64,000 nt of DNA from Azospirillum sp. RU38E (GCF_900188385.1 NZ_FZOI01000001.1:1116001-1180000); one strand, 5' to 3'; shown: positions 20,227-28,487, counted from the first letter of the stretch. Numbers and translations: made by a program. Notes: generated from the sequence alone by a model not told the origin.

Positions 20227-20240
20227 TTACGTTTACGTAA
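20227..20240. promoter_or_regulatory. MerR-type operator candidate upstream of merR
   Basis: Perfect inverted repeat TTACGT-TT-ACGTAA, 60 bp upstream of the merR start. LiuR-type MerR sites are palindromes built on ACGT half-sites, as here. On the minus strand a TTGACG -35 candidate (around 20265-20270) lies upstream of it, with a weak -10. It could control merR-fadA-fadJ-acd. Confidence 0.6.
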
Positions 20241-20392
20241 TAGTTAGATTAACCTTACGCGCGCGTCAAGTGGTTTTTGCATGGCCGCCATCCGATTGAT
20301 GGCAGAGAACAATATGGGGGTGGACAAGGGCCTATGCCAGCCGCAAATCTCCCCGCCCGACAGTTTCTTTCTTATAAGCCAGTGATTGGGTC

Positions 20393-21265
20393 ATGATGAT
20401 GAAGGGTGAGCAGGGTCGTTTCGTTCTGGTGGTGCGCTGCCCGGACCGGAAGGGCATCGTGGCGGCGGTATCAACCTATCTGGCGTCGCACGATGCCTCG
20501 ATCACCGAATCCAACCATTTCAACGACGCCATCAATGACCGTTTCTTCATGCGCGTCGTCTTCCGGCCTGATGGGGCTGGCTTCCCCGATTTGGCGGCGT
20601 TGAAGGACGGGTTCGCCCCGGTGGCCGCCGCCTATGATATGGAATGGGAACTGCACGACCTGACGGTGAAGCCCAAGGTGGTGATCGCCGTTTCCAAGTT
20701 CGGGCACTGCCTCTATGACCTGCTGCACCGCCAGCGCTCCGGCATCCTGCGCATGGATATTCCGGCCGTGGTGTCCAACCATGATGATATGCGCAGCTTC
20801 GTGGAATGGAGCGGCATCCCCTATCATCACCTGCCGGTGGCCAAGGACAATAAGGGCGCGCAGGAAGCGCAGTTCACCCGGATCATTCAGGAGAGCGGGG
20901 CCGATCTGGTGGTGCTGGCCCGGTACATGCAGATTCTGTCACCGGCATTCTGCGAGGTTCTGTCGGGGCGCTGCATCAATATCCATCACAGCTTCCTGCC
21001 CAGCTTCAAGGGTGCCAAGCCCTATCACCAGGCGCACGATCGCGGTGTGAAGATCATCGGTGCCACGGCGCATTTCGTCACCAATGTGCTGGATGAAGGC
21101 CCGATCATCGAACAGGATATCCAGCGCGTGGACCATAGCCACACGCCGGAAGATCTGGTGAATATGGGCCGCGACGTGGAATGCGCCGTGCTGGCCCGCG
21201 CCGTGCGCTGGCAGTTGGAACGCCGGATTATTATGGATGGTCAGCGGACGGTGGTGTTCCGGTGA
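20393..21265 (+). CDS. purU: Formyltetrahydrofolate deformylase
   Basis: Hydrolyses 10-formyl-THF to formate and THF, balancing C1 pools. 290 aa, usual length. Seen: an N-terminal ACT domain (FVLVVRCPDRKGIVAAVSTYL, about 9-29) and a formyltransferase domain with the catalytic Asn-His-Asp set: CINIHHSFLPSFKGAKPYHQA, and TAHFVTNVLDEGPIIEQD. Three consecutive in-frame ATGs start it, so the exact codon is undecided. Divergent from merR. The DNA turns A+T-rich right after its stop codon. Confidence 0.96.
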   Translation: MMMKGEQGRFVLVVRCPDRKGIVAAVSTYLASHDASITESNHFNDAINDRFFMRVVFRPDGAGFPDLAALKDGFAPVAAAYDMEWELHDLTVKPKVVIAVSKFGHCLYDLLHRQRSGILRMDIPAVVSNHDDMRSFVEWSGIPYHHLPVAKDNKGAQEAQFTRIIQESGADLVVLARYMQILSPAFCEVLSGRCINIHHSFLPSFKGAKPYHQAHDRGVKIIGATAHFVTNVLDEGPIIEQDIQRVDHSHTPEDLVNMGRDVECAVLARAVRWQLERRIIMDGQRTVVFR

Positions 21266-21616
21266 TAAAAATTATCTACAGAGAAGTAAAAATAACTTCA
21301 TGAAAGGATTCTATATCTCTATCAGATATTATAATTAATTATCAATATATTTTCGTTCAAAGTTATAATAATAAATAATTACAATATAAAAAAATTTATT
21401 ATTTTATTGTTAACTTTTTCTCAAAAATTATTTGAAAATAATTTATTATTATTTAATACATGCAAACAGATTCAAAAAATAAGAATAATGTTGAGTTTTC
21501 CTATTTTTTTGTCAATAAAATATTAGAAAGACATGATTTATATGTGTCCTAAATAGACTTGACGTTTGGGAGTTGGGTGGTACTTTTTCAAAACAAGATA
21601 CCTTTAGGAGGAAATT
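21266..21616. other. 351-nt A+T-rich spacer, no gene seen
   Basis: Runs of A/T with short stop-dense frames, sharply different from the surrounding GC-rich DNA. No RNA gene is recognisable. A TTGACG near 21558 could be a -35 box for the RTX-type gene but has no convincing -10 partner. Confidence 0.6.
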
Positions 21617-22234
21617 ATGGCATTTAGGCAGGGCACCTCTGGAAATGATGAAATAAAATTGTATCTCCTGGTTTTGGGGCCTGGAGAAAATTCTCATGGT
21701 ACAAATACAGATGCAGGTAATGATACGGTGTATGGCTCCTCTATTAATGATCTGATAATTTTGGGTTCTGGAAATGATTATGCTCAAGCGAGTTATGGCG
21801 ATGATACCATTCTAGGAGAAGATGGATCAGATATAATGTATGGAGAATCTGGAAACGATCTAATTGTAGGGGGCTACGGAAATGACTCCCTTTATGGAGG
21901 TCAAGGATTTGATTTATTGCGCGGAAATCAAGGGGATGATAAATATTACGCTTCAATTGGTGTGGGAGAGGGAAATGATATAATCAATGAGGATGTTGGA
22001 TCATCCAGTAATACGGGAAATGGTGGTGGAATAGATAGACTGTACATCCAAAATGTGACAAAAGCCAACCTATATCTTCAGAGAAATGGCAATGATCTTA
22101 TAGTATCAACTCAGTCTGATGCGGCTGATGGATATCTTGATAATTATATAACTATACAGAATCACTACTTGAATAACAACAATATGGTGGAATACATATA
22201 TGGTTCTGATAACCTTTCGTACTATCTTGGGTGA
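21617..22234 (+). CDS. RTX-repeat (haemolysin-type calcium-binding) protein
   Basis: 205 aa. About six consecutive GGxGxDxLx-like nonapeptides at residues about 50-115 (for example SGNDLIVGG, YGNDSLYGG) form the calcium-binding beta-roll. They are followed by a domain seen after such repeats: DRLYIQNVTKANLYLQRNGNDLIV, then NYITIQNHYL. There is no enzymatic domain. RTX proteins are exported by type I secretion, with the signal at the C-terminus; no type I exporter is encoded in this window. The ribosome-binding site is excellent (AGGAGGAAATT). The gene is A+T-rich and ends in a perfect terminator, so it is an independent, probably acquired unit. Confidence 0.88.
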   Translation: MAFRQGTSGNDEIKLYLLVLGPGENSHGTNTDAGNDTVYGSSINDLIILGSGNDYAQASYGDDTILGEDGSDIMYGESGNDLIVGGYGNDSLYGGQGFDLLRGNQGDDKYYASIGVGEGNDIINEDVGSSSNTGNGGGIDRLYIQNVTKANLYLQRNGNDLIVSTQSDAADGYLDNYITIQNHYLNNNNMVEYIYGSDNLSYYLG

Positions 22235-22261
22235 TATGGTTTCTTTCTGAGCGTTTAATTT

Positions 22262-22294
22262 AAAAGGGCGCCATCTTAAGATGGCGCCCTTTTT
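22262..22294 (+). terminator. Rho-independent terminator of the RTX gene
   Basis: 16-bp perfect palindrome with arms at 22262-22277 and 22278-22293 (core GGGCGCCATC/GATGGCGCCC), flanked by an A-run and a T-run, 28 nt after the stop. It is GC-rich inside an A+T-rich island. Confidence 0.95.
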
Positions 22295-22398
22295 GGCATT
22301 TAAATTGCATACCATTTTTCCTAAGTAAGTTCATCAAGTGGTAATCTTCACAAGTTGGTGCAGTAATGTAATCTGAATCACAGCCTAGGGAGGTTATA

Positions 22399-23037
22399 AT
22401 GTCAGTATCTAATCTAAGCTCGTCACTGAATGTGAACTTATTGAAAGTTGACATTAATGAGCCTCGTAATAGAATTAAAGTTAATTTGCAAAGTGATGTC
22501 AAATTCTTATCAGTAGATGATCCAATAGAAGCGGCTGCTGAATTGGAGGAATCCAAGAGAATGCAGATTCAGTATGATCATATGAATTCTGTTGTAAGTG
22601 ATAATTCTTACTCAAAATCACAAAAAATTGATGCAATAATATATCAAAATGGAAAGGAGTTGATTAAAATATACGAAGGAGGTTCAATTTCAATGCCAAA
22701 TTCATTTCAAGGGAAATTAGGAATTGAATCCATGAAATCGTCGGGTTTTTATAATGAAAACACCACAACTGATCAGAAAATTTCCATGATATTGAAGAAA
22801 ATAGGTATAAAATCGCATGAGGTCGGCGTATATGATTTCAGTAAAAATCCAAATGGTCCAACCGAAAATGACAGTTTTAGTGTGCATACTGAGGAGGGTT
22901 TAAAGGATTTTCTGAAGAACCCTTCTAAAAAATCAACCCTCCCGAACCCTGGTCTCGGCGGTCGTCTGGCTGGCTTCACCGGTATTGAGGTTATGGAACG
23001 GTCGCAGATGTTGGATCGGGTAAAAACTGCCGGGTAA
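22399..23037 (+). CDS. Hypothetical protein with A+T-rich body and GC-rich 3' end
   Basis: 212 aa, unrecognised. Residues 1-175 are Ser/Asn/Lys-rich, hydrophilic and A+T-rich in codons. From about base 22935 the codons become GC-rich and the peptide changes character (LPNPGLGGRLAGFTGIEVMERSQ). This suggests a junction between acquired and resident DNA. The ribosome-binding site AGGGAGGTTATA before ATG 22399 is strong. It follows the RTX gene after a terminator, and another small ORF follows in a different frame. No signal peptide. No function assigned. Confidence 0.65.
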   Translation: MSVSNLSSSLNVNLLKVDINEPRNRIKVNLQSDVKFLSVDDPIEAAAELEESKRMQIQYDHMNSVVSDNSYSKSQKIDAIIYQNGKELIKIYEGGSISMPNSFQGKLGIESMKSSGFYNENTTTDQKISMILKKIGIKSHEVGVYDFSKNPNGPTENDSFSVHTEEGLKDFLKNPSKKSTLPNPGLGGRLAGFTGIEVMERSQMLDRVKTAG

Positions 23038-23098
23038 CAATGGCTTGCTCAATCTGCCGGCGTCGGTCATTTTTGCCGGGTTTGGGCCTGGAGGAATG

Positions 23099-23326
23099 AT
23101 GATCGACCAGAATGGCAAGCCGGTGACCAAACCGGCGCTGAAACAATATCTGGAAACCTATAACGCCGGTGTGCGGGGCTCCAAGGAGTTTGGGGCCCTG
23201 CCGCGCGCGCTGATCAGCATCTGTGACGGGCTGGTTTCCGGCAAGACCACCTATGTCAAATGCGTGGAAGGGCAGGTACAGATCTCCCGCCGCAAGGATG
23301 GCAAGGTTGCCGGCGGCGGCCTGTAA
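23099..23326 (+). CDS. Small hypothetical protein (75 aa)
   Basis: Unrecognised, GC-rich, with one Cys in ISICDGL and another in YVKCVEG; basic C-terminus ending in a Gly-rich tail. ATG 23099 has GGAGG four nt upstream; an adjacent ATG at 23096 is too close to that site. The open frame extends upstream to about 23045 in a different frame from the preceding gene. It may therefore be the tail of a resident gene broken by the A+T-rich insertion, or a small independent gene. Confidence 0.45.
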   Translation: MIDQNGKPVTKPALKQYLETYNAGVRGSKEFGALPRALISICDGLVSGKTTYVKCVEGQVQISRRKDGKVAGGGL

Positions 23327-23349
23327 CCGCCACCGGCCCCCACCGCCTC

Positions 23350-23501
23350 TTATACCATCGGCACGAAATCATGACCGCTGGTCACGCTTTCGTGCCCCTC
23401 AATCGCCGGCGCCAGCATCCGCTGGCTTGGCTACGCCGCACGTGCGGCGCGGCGGCAGTCGCCGCCGTACCAACGGTCATAATTTATGACCGTTGGTATT
23501 A
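23350..23501 (+). repeat. Five-hairpin intergenic element, copy B (152 bp)
   Basis: Same length as copy A and near-identical in linkers. II: GCCAGC-ATCC-GCTGGC (23411-23426). III: GCCGCAC/GTGCGGC (23435-23448). IV: GGCGGC-AGTC-GCCGCC (23451-23466). V: ACCAACGGTCAT/ATGACCGTTGGT (23469-23497). Stems II and III differ from copy A on both arms so that pairing is kept. Its last three bases are the osmC stop codon. Confidence 0.9.
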
Positions 23502-23930
23502 CAGCAGTTTCGCCGTCAGCTTCACCTCGGCATTCAACACCTTGGAGACCGGGCAATTCGCCTTGGCATTGTTGGCGATCTCGGCGAATTTCTCCGCACT
23601 GATGCCGGGCACGCTGGCCTGCAGCGACAGTTCCACGGTGGCGATCTTCCAGCCCGGCCCGTCGCTTTCCATGATCAACACCGCACCGGTGTTGATCTCA
23701 GCCGCTGGCGTATTGTTACCGGCCAGCATGAAGGCCAACTGCATGGAAAAACAGCCGGCATGGGCGGCGGCGATCAGCTCTTCCGGGTTGGTGCCCTTGC
23801 CGTCGCCAAAGCGGGCCAGGAAGGAATAGGGGACATTGTCCAGCGTGGCGCTCTGGGTTGACAGGGTGCCGTCGCCATCCTTGCCGGTGCCATGCCAGAC
23901 GGCCTTGGCGGTGCGCTTCAACTGGGCCAT
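23499..23930 (-). CDS. osmC: OsmC-family peroxiredoxin
   Basis: Organic-hydroperoxide resistance protein of the OsmC subgroup. 143 aa. Seen: peroxidatic Cys in AAAHAGCFSMQLAFML and resolving Cys in NNAKANCPVSKVL, the two signatures of the family; N-terminal TAKAVWHGTGKDGDG is OsmC-like rather than Ohr-like. AAGGAG seven nt before ATG 23930. The TAA stop lies in the end of repeat copy B. Single gene on the minus strand, divergent from a GST gene, which suits a stress-defence pair. Confidence 0.93.
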   Translation of the reverse strand: MAQLKRTAKAVWHGTGKDGDGTLSTQSATLDNVPYSFLARFGDGKGTNPEELIAAAHAGCFSMQLAFMLAGNNTPAAEINTGAVLIMESDGPGWKIATVELSLQASVPGISAEKFAEIANNAKANCPVSKVLNAEVKLTAKLL

Positions 23931-24168
23931 TACGGTTCTCCTTGTTCGCTCGCTGGGGAGAAAACAACATAGCATCTTCGCCCGGCGTTCCCGCATGGCT
24001 GTATTGGCGTCAGATTGAATAATCCGATCATAAACCGCTTGCGGCGACCTGCCGCGTCCGGTCTGCGGTGGCGGCCTCATCTGGCCCCTATACAACGGGT
24101 AAAGGGCTCTGCGATGCTGCGCCGCCCATTTCCGGGCTTTTCAGTATTCGTTGTAGATGGTTGGAACG

Positions 24169-24774
24169 ATGAAGCTCTATTACAAGGCCGGTGCCTGCTC
24201 CCTGGCCCCCCATATCGTCCTGCGTGAGGCCGGTGAAACGTTCGAGATCGAGGCTGTCGATCTGGCAACCAAGAAGACGGCCAGCGGTGCCGACTTCACA
24301 GCCCTTAACCCCAAGGGCTATATCCCGGCCCTGCTGCTGGATGATGGCAGCCTGCTGACAGAGGGGGCCGCCATCTCCCTTTATGTGGCGGAGAAAAATC
24401 CGGCCGCCGGGCTGTTGCCCGCCGATGCGCTGGGCCGGGCGCGGGTGACGGAAATGCTGCTGTTCATCGCCACCGAACTGCACAAATCCTTCTCCCCGCT
24501 GTTCAACCCCAGCTTTGACGCGGCTGCCAAGGAAACCGCCAAGGGTCTGCTGATCCGCCGGCTGGATTTCACGGAAAAGCTGCTGGCCGACGGACGTGAC
24601 TATCTGGTGGGGGGCAGCTTCACCCCAGCCGATGCCTATCTGTTCACCGTGCTGGGCTGGACCGGTTTTGTCGGCATTGATCTGGCCGGCTTCACCCATC
24701 TCAGCGCTTACCGTGCCCGCATTGCCGCCCGTCCGGCGGTGCAGGCGGCGCTGAAGGCCGAAGGGCTGATCTGA
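24169..24774 (+). CDS. gst: Glutathione S-transferase (bacterial beta-class-like)
   Basis: 201 aa. N-terminal thioredoxin fold with MKLYYKAGACSLAPHIVLREAG; the Cys at residue 9 (GAC) matches the beta-class catalytic Cys10 region. Seen: NPKGYIPALLLDDGSLLTEGAAIS (the cis-Pro and glutathione-binding block) and a helical C-terminal domain containing GSFTPADAYLFTVLGW. ATG 24169 was chosen over 24157 for the family N-terminus. Cytoplasmic detoxification or disulfide reduction; substrate unknown. Confidence 0.93.
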   Translation: MKLYYKAGACSLAPHIVLREAGETFEIEAVDLATKKTASGADFTALNPKGYIPALLLDDGSLLTEGAAISLYVAEKNPAAGLLPADALGRARVTEMLLFIATELHKSFSPLFNPSFDAAAKETAKGLLIRRLDFTEKLLADGRDYLVGGSFTPADAYLFTVLGWTGFVGIDLAGFTHLSAYRARIAARPAVQAALKAEGLI

Positions 24775-24816
24775 CGATCAGGTGCGGGCAGGGGCGGGCC
24801 GTGGCCTGCCCCTGCC

Positions 24817-26067
24817 TCACCCCTCCCGCCGGGGCAGGTCCACTCGGATGATCAGCCCGCGCGGGGAACCGATCAGCGCGGCGATCTGGCCGCCATGCAT
24901 CTGCACGGCGCGCTGGGCGATGGACAGCCCCAGGCCCAGGCCCGGCACATCGCCGGTGGTTTCCAGCCGCTTGAAGGGTTCAAAAATACTGTCCAGCATG
25001 TCGGGTGGCACACCGGGGCCATGGTCGCTGACGGTCAGATGCAGATGCTCCCCGCTCACCCGTGCCTCGATCCGCACTTCCGTACCGGGATCGGTGAATT
25101 TCACCGCGTTGCGCACGATATTTTCAAAGGCGCGGTAGAGCATTTCCCCGCTGACCCAGGAGACAAAGGCGGGATCGCTGGCAAGGCAGACGCGCGCGCC
25201 CTTGGCCGCCGCCTCGAATCCTGCATCCTCTGCAATGGCCCCCAGCAGTTCGATCAGATCGACCTTTTCGTAAGGTAAGTTCTGCTGGCCGGATTCCAGC
25301 CGGGCCAGGGTCAGCAATTCCTCAATCAGCTCATCCAGCCGTTCAGATTCGCGTTCGATCCGGGCCAGCATGGCCTGCTGTTCAGCGGGGGATTGGCGCA
25401 ACAGGCCGATGGCGGCCTGCAAGCGGGTCAGCGGGGAGCGCAGCTCGTGCGAAATATCGTGCAGCAGGCGGCGCTGTGCTTCCAGCGTCTGCTGCAACTG
25501 TTCCACCATCCGGTCGAATTCCCGCACCAGATCAACGATTTCGTCCCGCCGCCGGCCCATCAGCGGGCCGACACGGGTGGAAAGCTGGCCGGACGCCACA
25601 GCCCGCGCCGCCTCCCCCAGCCGGCGCAGGGGCCGCGACAGGTGCCAGGCCAGCAGGGCGCTGAACAGGATGCTGAAGATGGTGCCGATGGCAAAGGGCA
25701 GCCGATGGTTCGGCTTTTGCCAGATGGGCAGCCGGCTTTGCAGCAGGAACAGCCGTCCATCGGGGCTTTTCAACAGCTTGCTGGCCCCCTCCGCTGGCAG
25801 GGTGATCCGGGTGCCGGGCGTCAGTTCGGTAAAGCTGAACTGGTCATTTTCCCGGTTGGCATGGCGGACGATCGGCGGCACGGCGTCCGGCCCCTGTGCC
25901 TCCACCATGCTGGATATGGTCATGAACAGGGCCGTGCGGAGCCAGGAACCACTTTCCGGCCCGTTGCGCTCCTTATATTCAAAGATGGCGAACAGCACCG
26001 TGAAGGACAGGGTGGTTGCCAGCCAGAAACACAGGAACAGTTTCCAGAAAAGACGCCCGGGTCTCAT
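24817..26067 (-). CDS. Sensor histidine kinase (OmpR-pathway class)
   Basis: 416 aa inner-membrane kinase. TM1 about 7-29, periplasmic sensor about 30-125, TM2 about 130-148, HAMP, HisKA with LHDISHELRSPLTRLQ (phospho-His), HATPase with N box FENIVRNAVKFT, DHGPGVPPDML and GLGLGLSIAQ. It follows its response regulator on the same strand, separated by structured repeat copy E. The start at 26067 is favoured by AAGGGAG in that repeat; ATG 26073 would add two residues. The divergent RND efflux operon is its likely target. Its periplasmic ligand is unknown. Confidence 0.93.
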   Translation of the reverse strand: MRPGRLFWKLFLCFWLATTLSFTVLFAIFEYKERNGPESGSWLRTALFMTISSMVEAQGPDAVPPIVRHANRENDQFSFTELTPGTRITLPAEGASKLLKSPDGRLFLLQSRLPIWQKPNHRLPFAIGTIFSILFSALLAWHLSRPLRRLGEAARAVASGQLSTRVGPLMGRRRDEIVDLVREFDRMVEQLQQTLEAQRRLLHDISHELRSPLTRLQAAIGLLRQSPAEQQAMLARIERESERLDELIEELLTLARLESGQQNLPYEKVDLIELLGAIAEDAGFEAAAKGARVCLASDPAFVSWVSGEMLYRAFENIVRNAVKFTDPGTEVRIEARVSGEHLHLTVSDHGPGVPPDMLDSIFEPFKRLETTGDVPGLGLGLSIAQRAVQMHGGQIAALIGSPRGLIIRVDLPRREG

Positions 26068-26071
26068 ACCC

Positions 26072-26223
26072 ATCTCCCTTGCTCGTCACCGACCAAGGGA
26101 GATTTCAGATTCCCTCAATCGCCGGGCGCCAACATCCGTTGGCTTGGCTCACGCGCACATGGGTGCGCGGGCCAGCGGTCGCTGGCCGCCAAACTGCCGA
26201 AGGCTTGGCCTTCGACAATTTGG
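26072..26223 (+). repeat. Five-hairpin intergenic element, copy E, inside a two-component operon
   Basis: I: ATCTCCCTTG (26072-26081) / CAAGGGAGAT (26094-26103). II: GCCAAC-ATCC-GTTGGC (26128-26143). III: CGCGCAC-ATGG-GTGCGCG (26152-26169). IV: GGCCAGC-GGTC-GCTGGCC (26170-26187). V: arms 26189-26204 and 26208-26223, 14 of 16 paired. It fills the space between the response-regulator stop and the kinase start. On the minus strand the AAGGGAG of the first stem is the only good ribosome-binding site of the kinase. Confidence 0.88.
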
Positions 26224-26225
26224 CC

Positions 26226-26915
26226 TCACTCGCTGACCAACTGATAGCCCTGGCCGCGCACACTGACGATCCATGATTGGTTATCCCCGCGCAGCCCCAG
26301 TTTCTGGCGGATGCTGCTGATATGCACATCAATCCGCCGGTCGAATCGGGTCAGCGGCCGGCCCAGGGCGTTCAGCGACAATTGCTGTTTGCTGACCAAC
26401 TGTCCCGCATGGCGGGCCAGCTCCTCCAATAGCGAAAATTCCGTGCCGGTCAGTTCCAGCGCCTTGCCCTGCCAATGGGCGGTGCGGGTGCCTGGGTTGA
26501 TTGCCAAAGCCCCGCAGACCAGGGTTTCGGTGGCCACATTCTCCGACCGTTGCGCACCCGTGCGGCGCAGGATGGCGCGCAGCCGCGCCACCAGCTCGCC
26601 CGGCGAACTGGGCTTGGGCACATAATCATCGGCCCCCAGTTCCAGCCCGGCGATGCGATCCACATTATCGCCCCGCGCCGTCAGCAGCAGCACGGGGATC
26701 TGGCTGCGCGCCCGGATGCGGCGCAAAACCTCAATCCCCGACAGGCGCGGCATCATCACATCCAGCACGACAATGTCATAGCGGCCGGACAGCGCTTCCG
26801 TCTCCCCCTGCTGGCCATCATGCACGGCCCGCGCCTCGAACCCTTCACGGGTCAGGTACTCGGCCAGCATCGCCGTCAGTTCGCGGTCATCATCAACAAG
26901 CAGCACATGCGTCAT
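26226..26915 (-). CDS. OmpR/PhoB-family response regulator
   Basis: 229 aa. Receiver domain with acidic pair LLVDDDREL, phospho-acceptor Asp in DIVVLDVMMPRLSG, and Lys in DYVPKPSSP. The winged-helix DNA-binding domain has LTGTEFSLLEELARHAGQLVSKQQL and DRRIDVHISSIRQKLG. It is first in a two-gene operon with the kinase. It is divergent from the RND efflux operon and separated from it by a tandem 10-bp repeat of the type this family binds. Confidence 0.95.
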   Translation of the reverse strand: MTHVLLVDDDRELTAMLAEYLTREGFEARAVHDGQQGETEALSGRYDIVVLDVMMPRLSGIEVLRRIRARSQIPVLLLTARGDNVDRIAGLELGADDYVPKPSSPGELVARLRAILRRTGAQRSENVATETLVCGALAINPGTRTAHWQGKALELTGTEFSLLEELARHAGQLVSKQQLSLNALGRPLTRFDRRIDVHISSIRQKLGLRGDNQSWIVSVRGQGYQLVSE

Positions 26916-27000
26916 GGCCGGGCCATCATGATTGCAAAACCCGGCCGGGGCCGGCGGGGCAAGTGCCCCTTGTTGCGCCGGTCCTGGCCGGGTGTCACAC

Positions 27001-27020
27001 CAACTTTACCCAACTTTACC
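27001..27020. promoter_or_regulatory. Tandem 10-bp direct repeat, OmpR-type operator candidate
   Basis: CAACTTTACC occurs twice without a gap and is followed by a further CTTT. Head-to-tail half-sites one helical turn apart are the binding pattern of OmpR/PhoB regulators. It lies 86 bp after the 5' end of the response-regulator gene and 81 bp before the efflux operon start. Confidence 0.65.
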
Positions 27021-27101
27021 CTTTCGATACCCCGATAAACATTCACCTGCGCTAAGCCATGCAGCGTGATGGCCCAAAGCGGCCGGCAGGGGAAAATAAG
27101 A

Positions 27102-28487
27102 ATGAGACGTTCCCTTTATCTTGTCCTGGGTGCGGGTATGGCCCTGTCCGGCTGTACCATGGGGCCGGATTACCAATCGCCACCCGTGGCCAAACTGGCC
27201 CCCGCCTGGGCCGCCCCCCAACCCCATGGTGGCCAGGGGGGCAGCCTGCTGGGCTGGTGGGGTCAGTTCAATGACCCGACCCTGACCCGCCTGCAGCGGA
27301 TGGCAGAGGCCGACAGCCCCACGCTTGACCGCGCGCTGGCCCGGATTGACAGCGCGCGCGCCACCCTGACCAGCAGCCGCAGCGCCCTGTTCCCGGCGGT
27401 CAACGCCAATGCCGGCGATACACGCAGCCGGCAGGCCGTGGCCGGCAACGGGGTGATCAGTGAGAACCGCAACGGCCGGCTGGATGCCAGTTGGGAACTG
27501 GATCTGTTCGGCAAAAACCGCCGCACCGCAGAGGCGGCCGATGCCCGCATCCAGGCCCGTACCGATGAATGGCATGATGCCCGCGTCTCCTTGGCGGCGG
27601 AGGTGGCGGATTATTATGTGCAATATCGCGGCTGCACCTTGCTGGCCGCCGCCTATGATCAGCAGGCCCAATCCCAGCAATCCACCATTGATCTGACCCG
27701 CATCAAGGAAGAGGCGGGCTTCACCGCCCCCGGTGACCGCGCGCTGGCCGATGCCAGCGCCGCGCAAAGCCGGTCGCAGGCCGCCCAGCAGCGGGGCCAG
27801 TGCGAATTGCTGGTGAAAAGCCTCGTCTCCATCAGTGGTGGCGATGAACCGGCGGTTCGGCAGATGCTGGCCGACGGGCAGGGGGCTTTGCCGCAGCCGG
27901 CCCAGCTTTCCATCACCCAACTGCCCGCCGACCTGATCCGCCAGCGCCCCGATGTGGCGGCCCTGGAACGCGAAGTGGCGGCCAGCAATGCGGAGATCGG
28001 GGCGGCCATCGCCGACCGTCTGCCCAGCCTCAGCCTGACCGGCAGCATCGGCATGGCCGACAGCGGCAACGGCAGCGCCACCACCTGGTCCTATGGTCCC
28101 AGCCTGTCGCTGCCTTTGTTCGATGCCGGCCGCCGCGCCGCCGCCGTCACCCGGGCAGAGGCGGCCTATGCCCAGGCGGTGGCCAGCTATCGCGTCCAGG
28201 TGCGCAGTGCGGTGCTGGAGGTGGAACAGACCCTGGTGAAGCTGGATACCAGCACCCGCCGGCAGGCCGATGCCGCCCGCGCGGCCGATGGTTACCAGCG
28301 CCATTTCCAGGCCATTGATGCCAGTTGGCAGGCCGGCAATGCCAGCCTGCTGGACCGGGAACAGGCGCGGCGCAGTGCCCTGGATGCCGATATTTCCCTG
28401 ATCAACCTGCGCCAGGAACAGGTGCGTTCCTGGATCGCGCTCTACAAGGCGGCCGGTGGCGGCTGGCATCTGGAGGGCGGCCAATAA
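27102..28487 (+). CDS. RND efflux outer-membrane lipoprotein (NodT/OprM family)
   Basis: TolC-like outer-membrane channel of a tripartite pump. 461 aa. Lipoprotein signal with lipobox ALSGC (Cys18). Starts GPDYQSPPV as in OprM/NodT proteins. Two OEP domains are seen: ELDLFGKNRRTAEAADA and, in the second half, RPDVAALEREVAASNAEIGAAIADRLPSLSLTG. ATG 27102 begins the lipoprotein signal and has GGGGA upstream. It is first in an OMF-MFP-RND operon; its TAA overlaps the next ATG (TAATG). Confidence 0.94.
   Translation: MRRSLYLVLGAGMALSGCTMGPDYQSPPVAKLAPAWAAPQPHGGQGGSLLGWWGQFNDPTLTRLQRMAEADSPTLDRALARIDSARATLTSSRSALFPAVNANAGDTRSRQAVAGNGVISENRNGRLDASWELDLFGKNRRTAEAADARIQARTDEWHDARVSLAAEVADYYVQYRGCTLLAAAYDQQAQSQQSTIDLTRIKEEAGFTAPGDRALADASAAQSRSQAAQQRGQCELLVKSLVSISGGDEPAVRQMLADGQGALPQPAQLSITQLPADLIRQRPDVAALEREVAASNAEIGAAIADRLPSLSLTGSIGMADSGNGSATTWSYGPSLSLPLFDAGRRAAAVTRAEAAYAQAVASYRVQVRSAVLEVEQTLVKLDTSTRRQADAARAADGYQRHFQAIDASWQAGNASLLDREQARRSALDADISLINLRQEQVRSWIALYKAAGGGWHLEGGQ

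Noticed and set aside
22399-23326. A single frameshifted gene covering 22399-23326
   Set aside because: The second ORF has its own GGAGG ribosome-binding site and no family homology links the two parts; a broken resident gene remains possible but cannot be shown.
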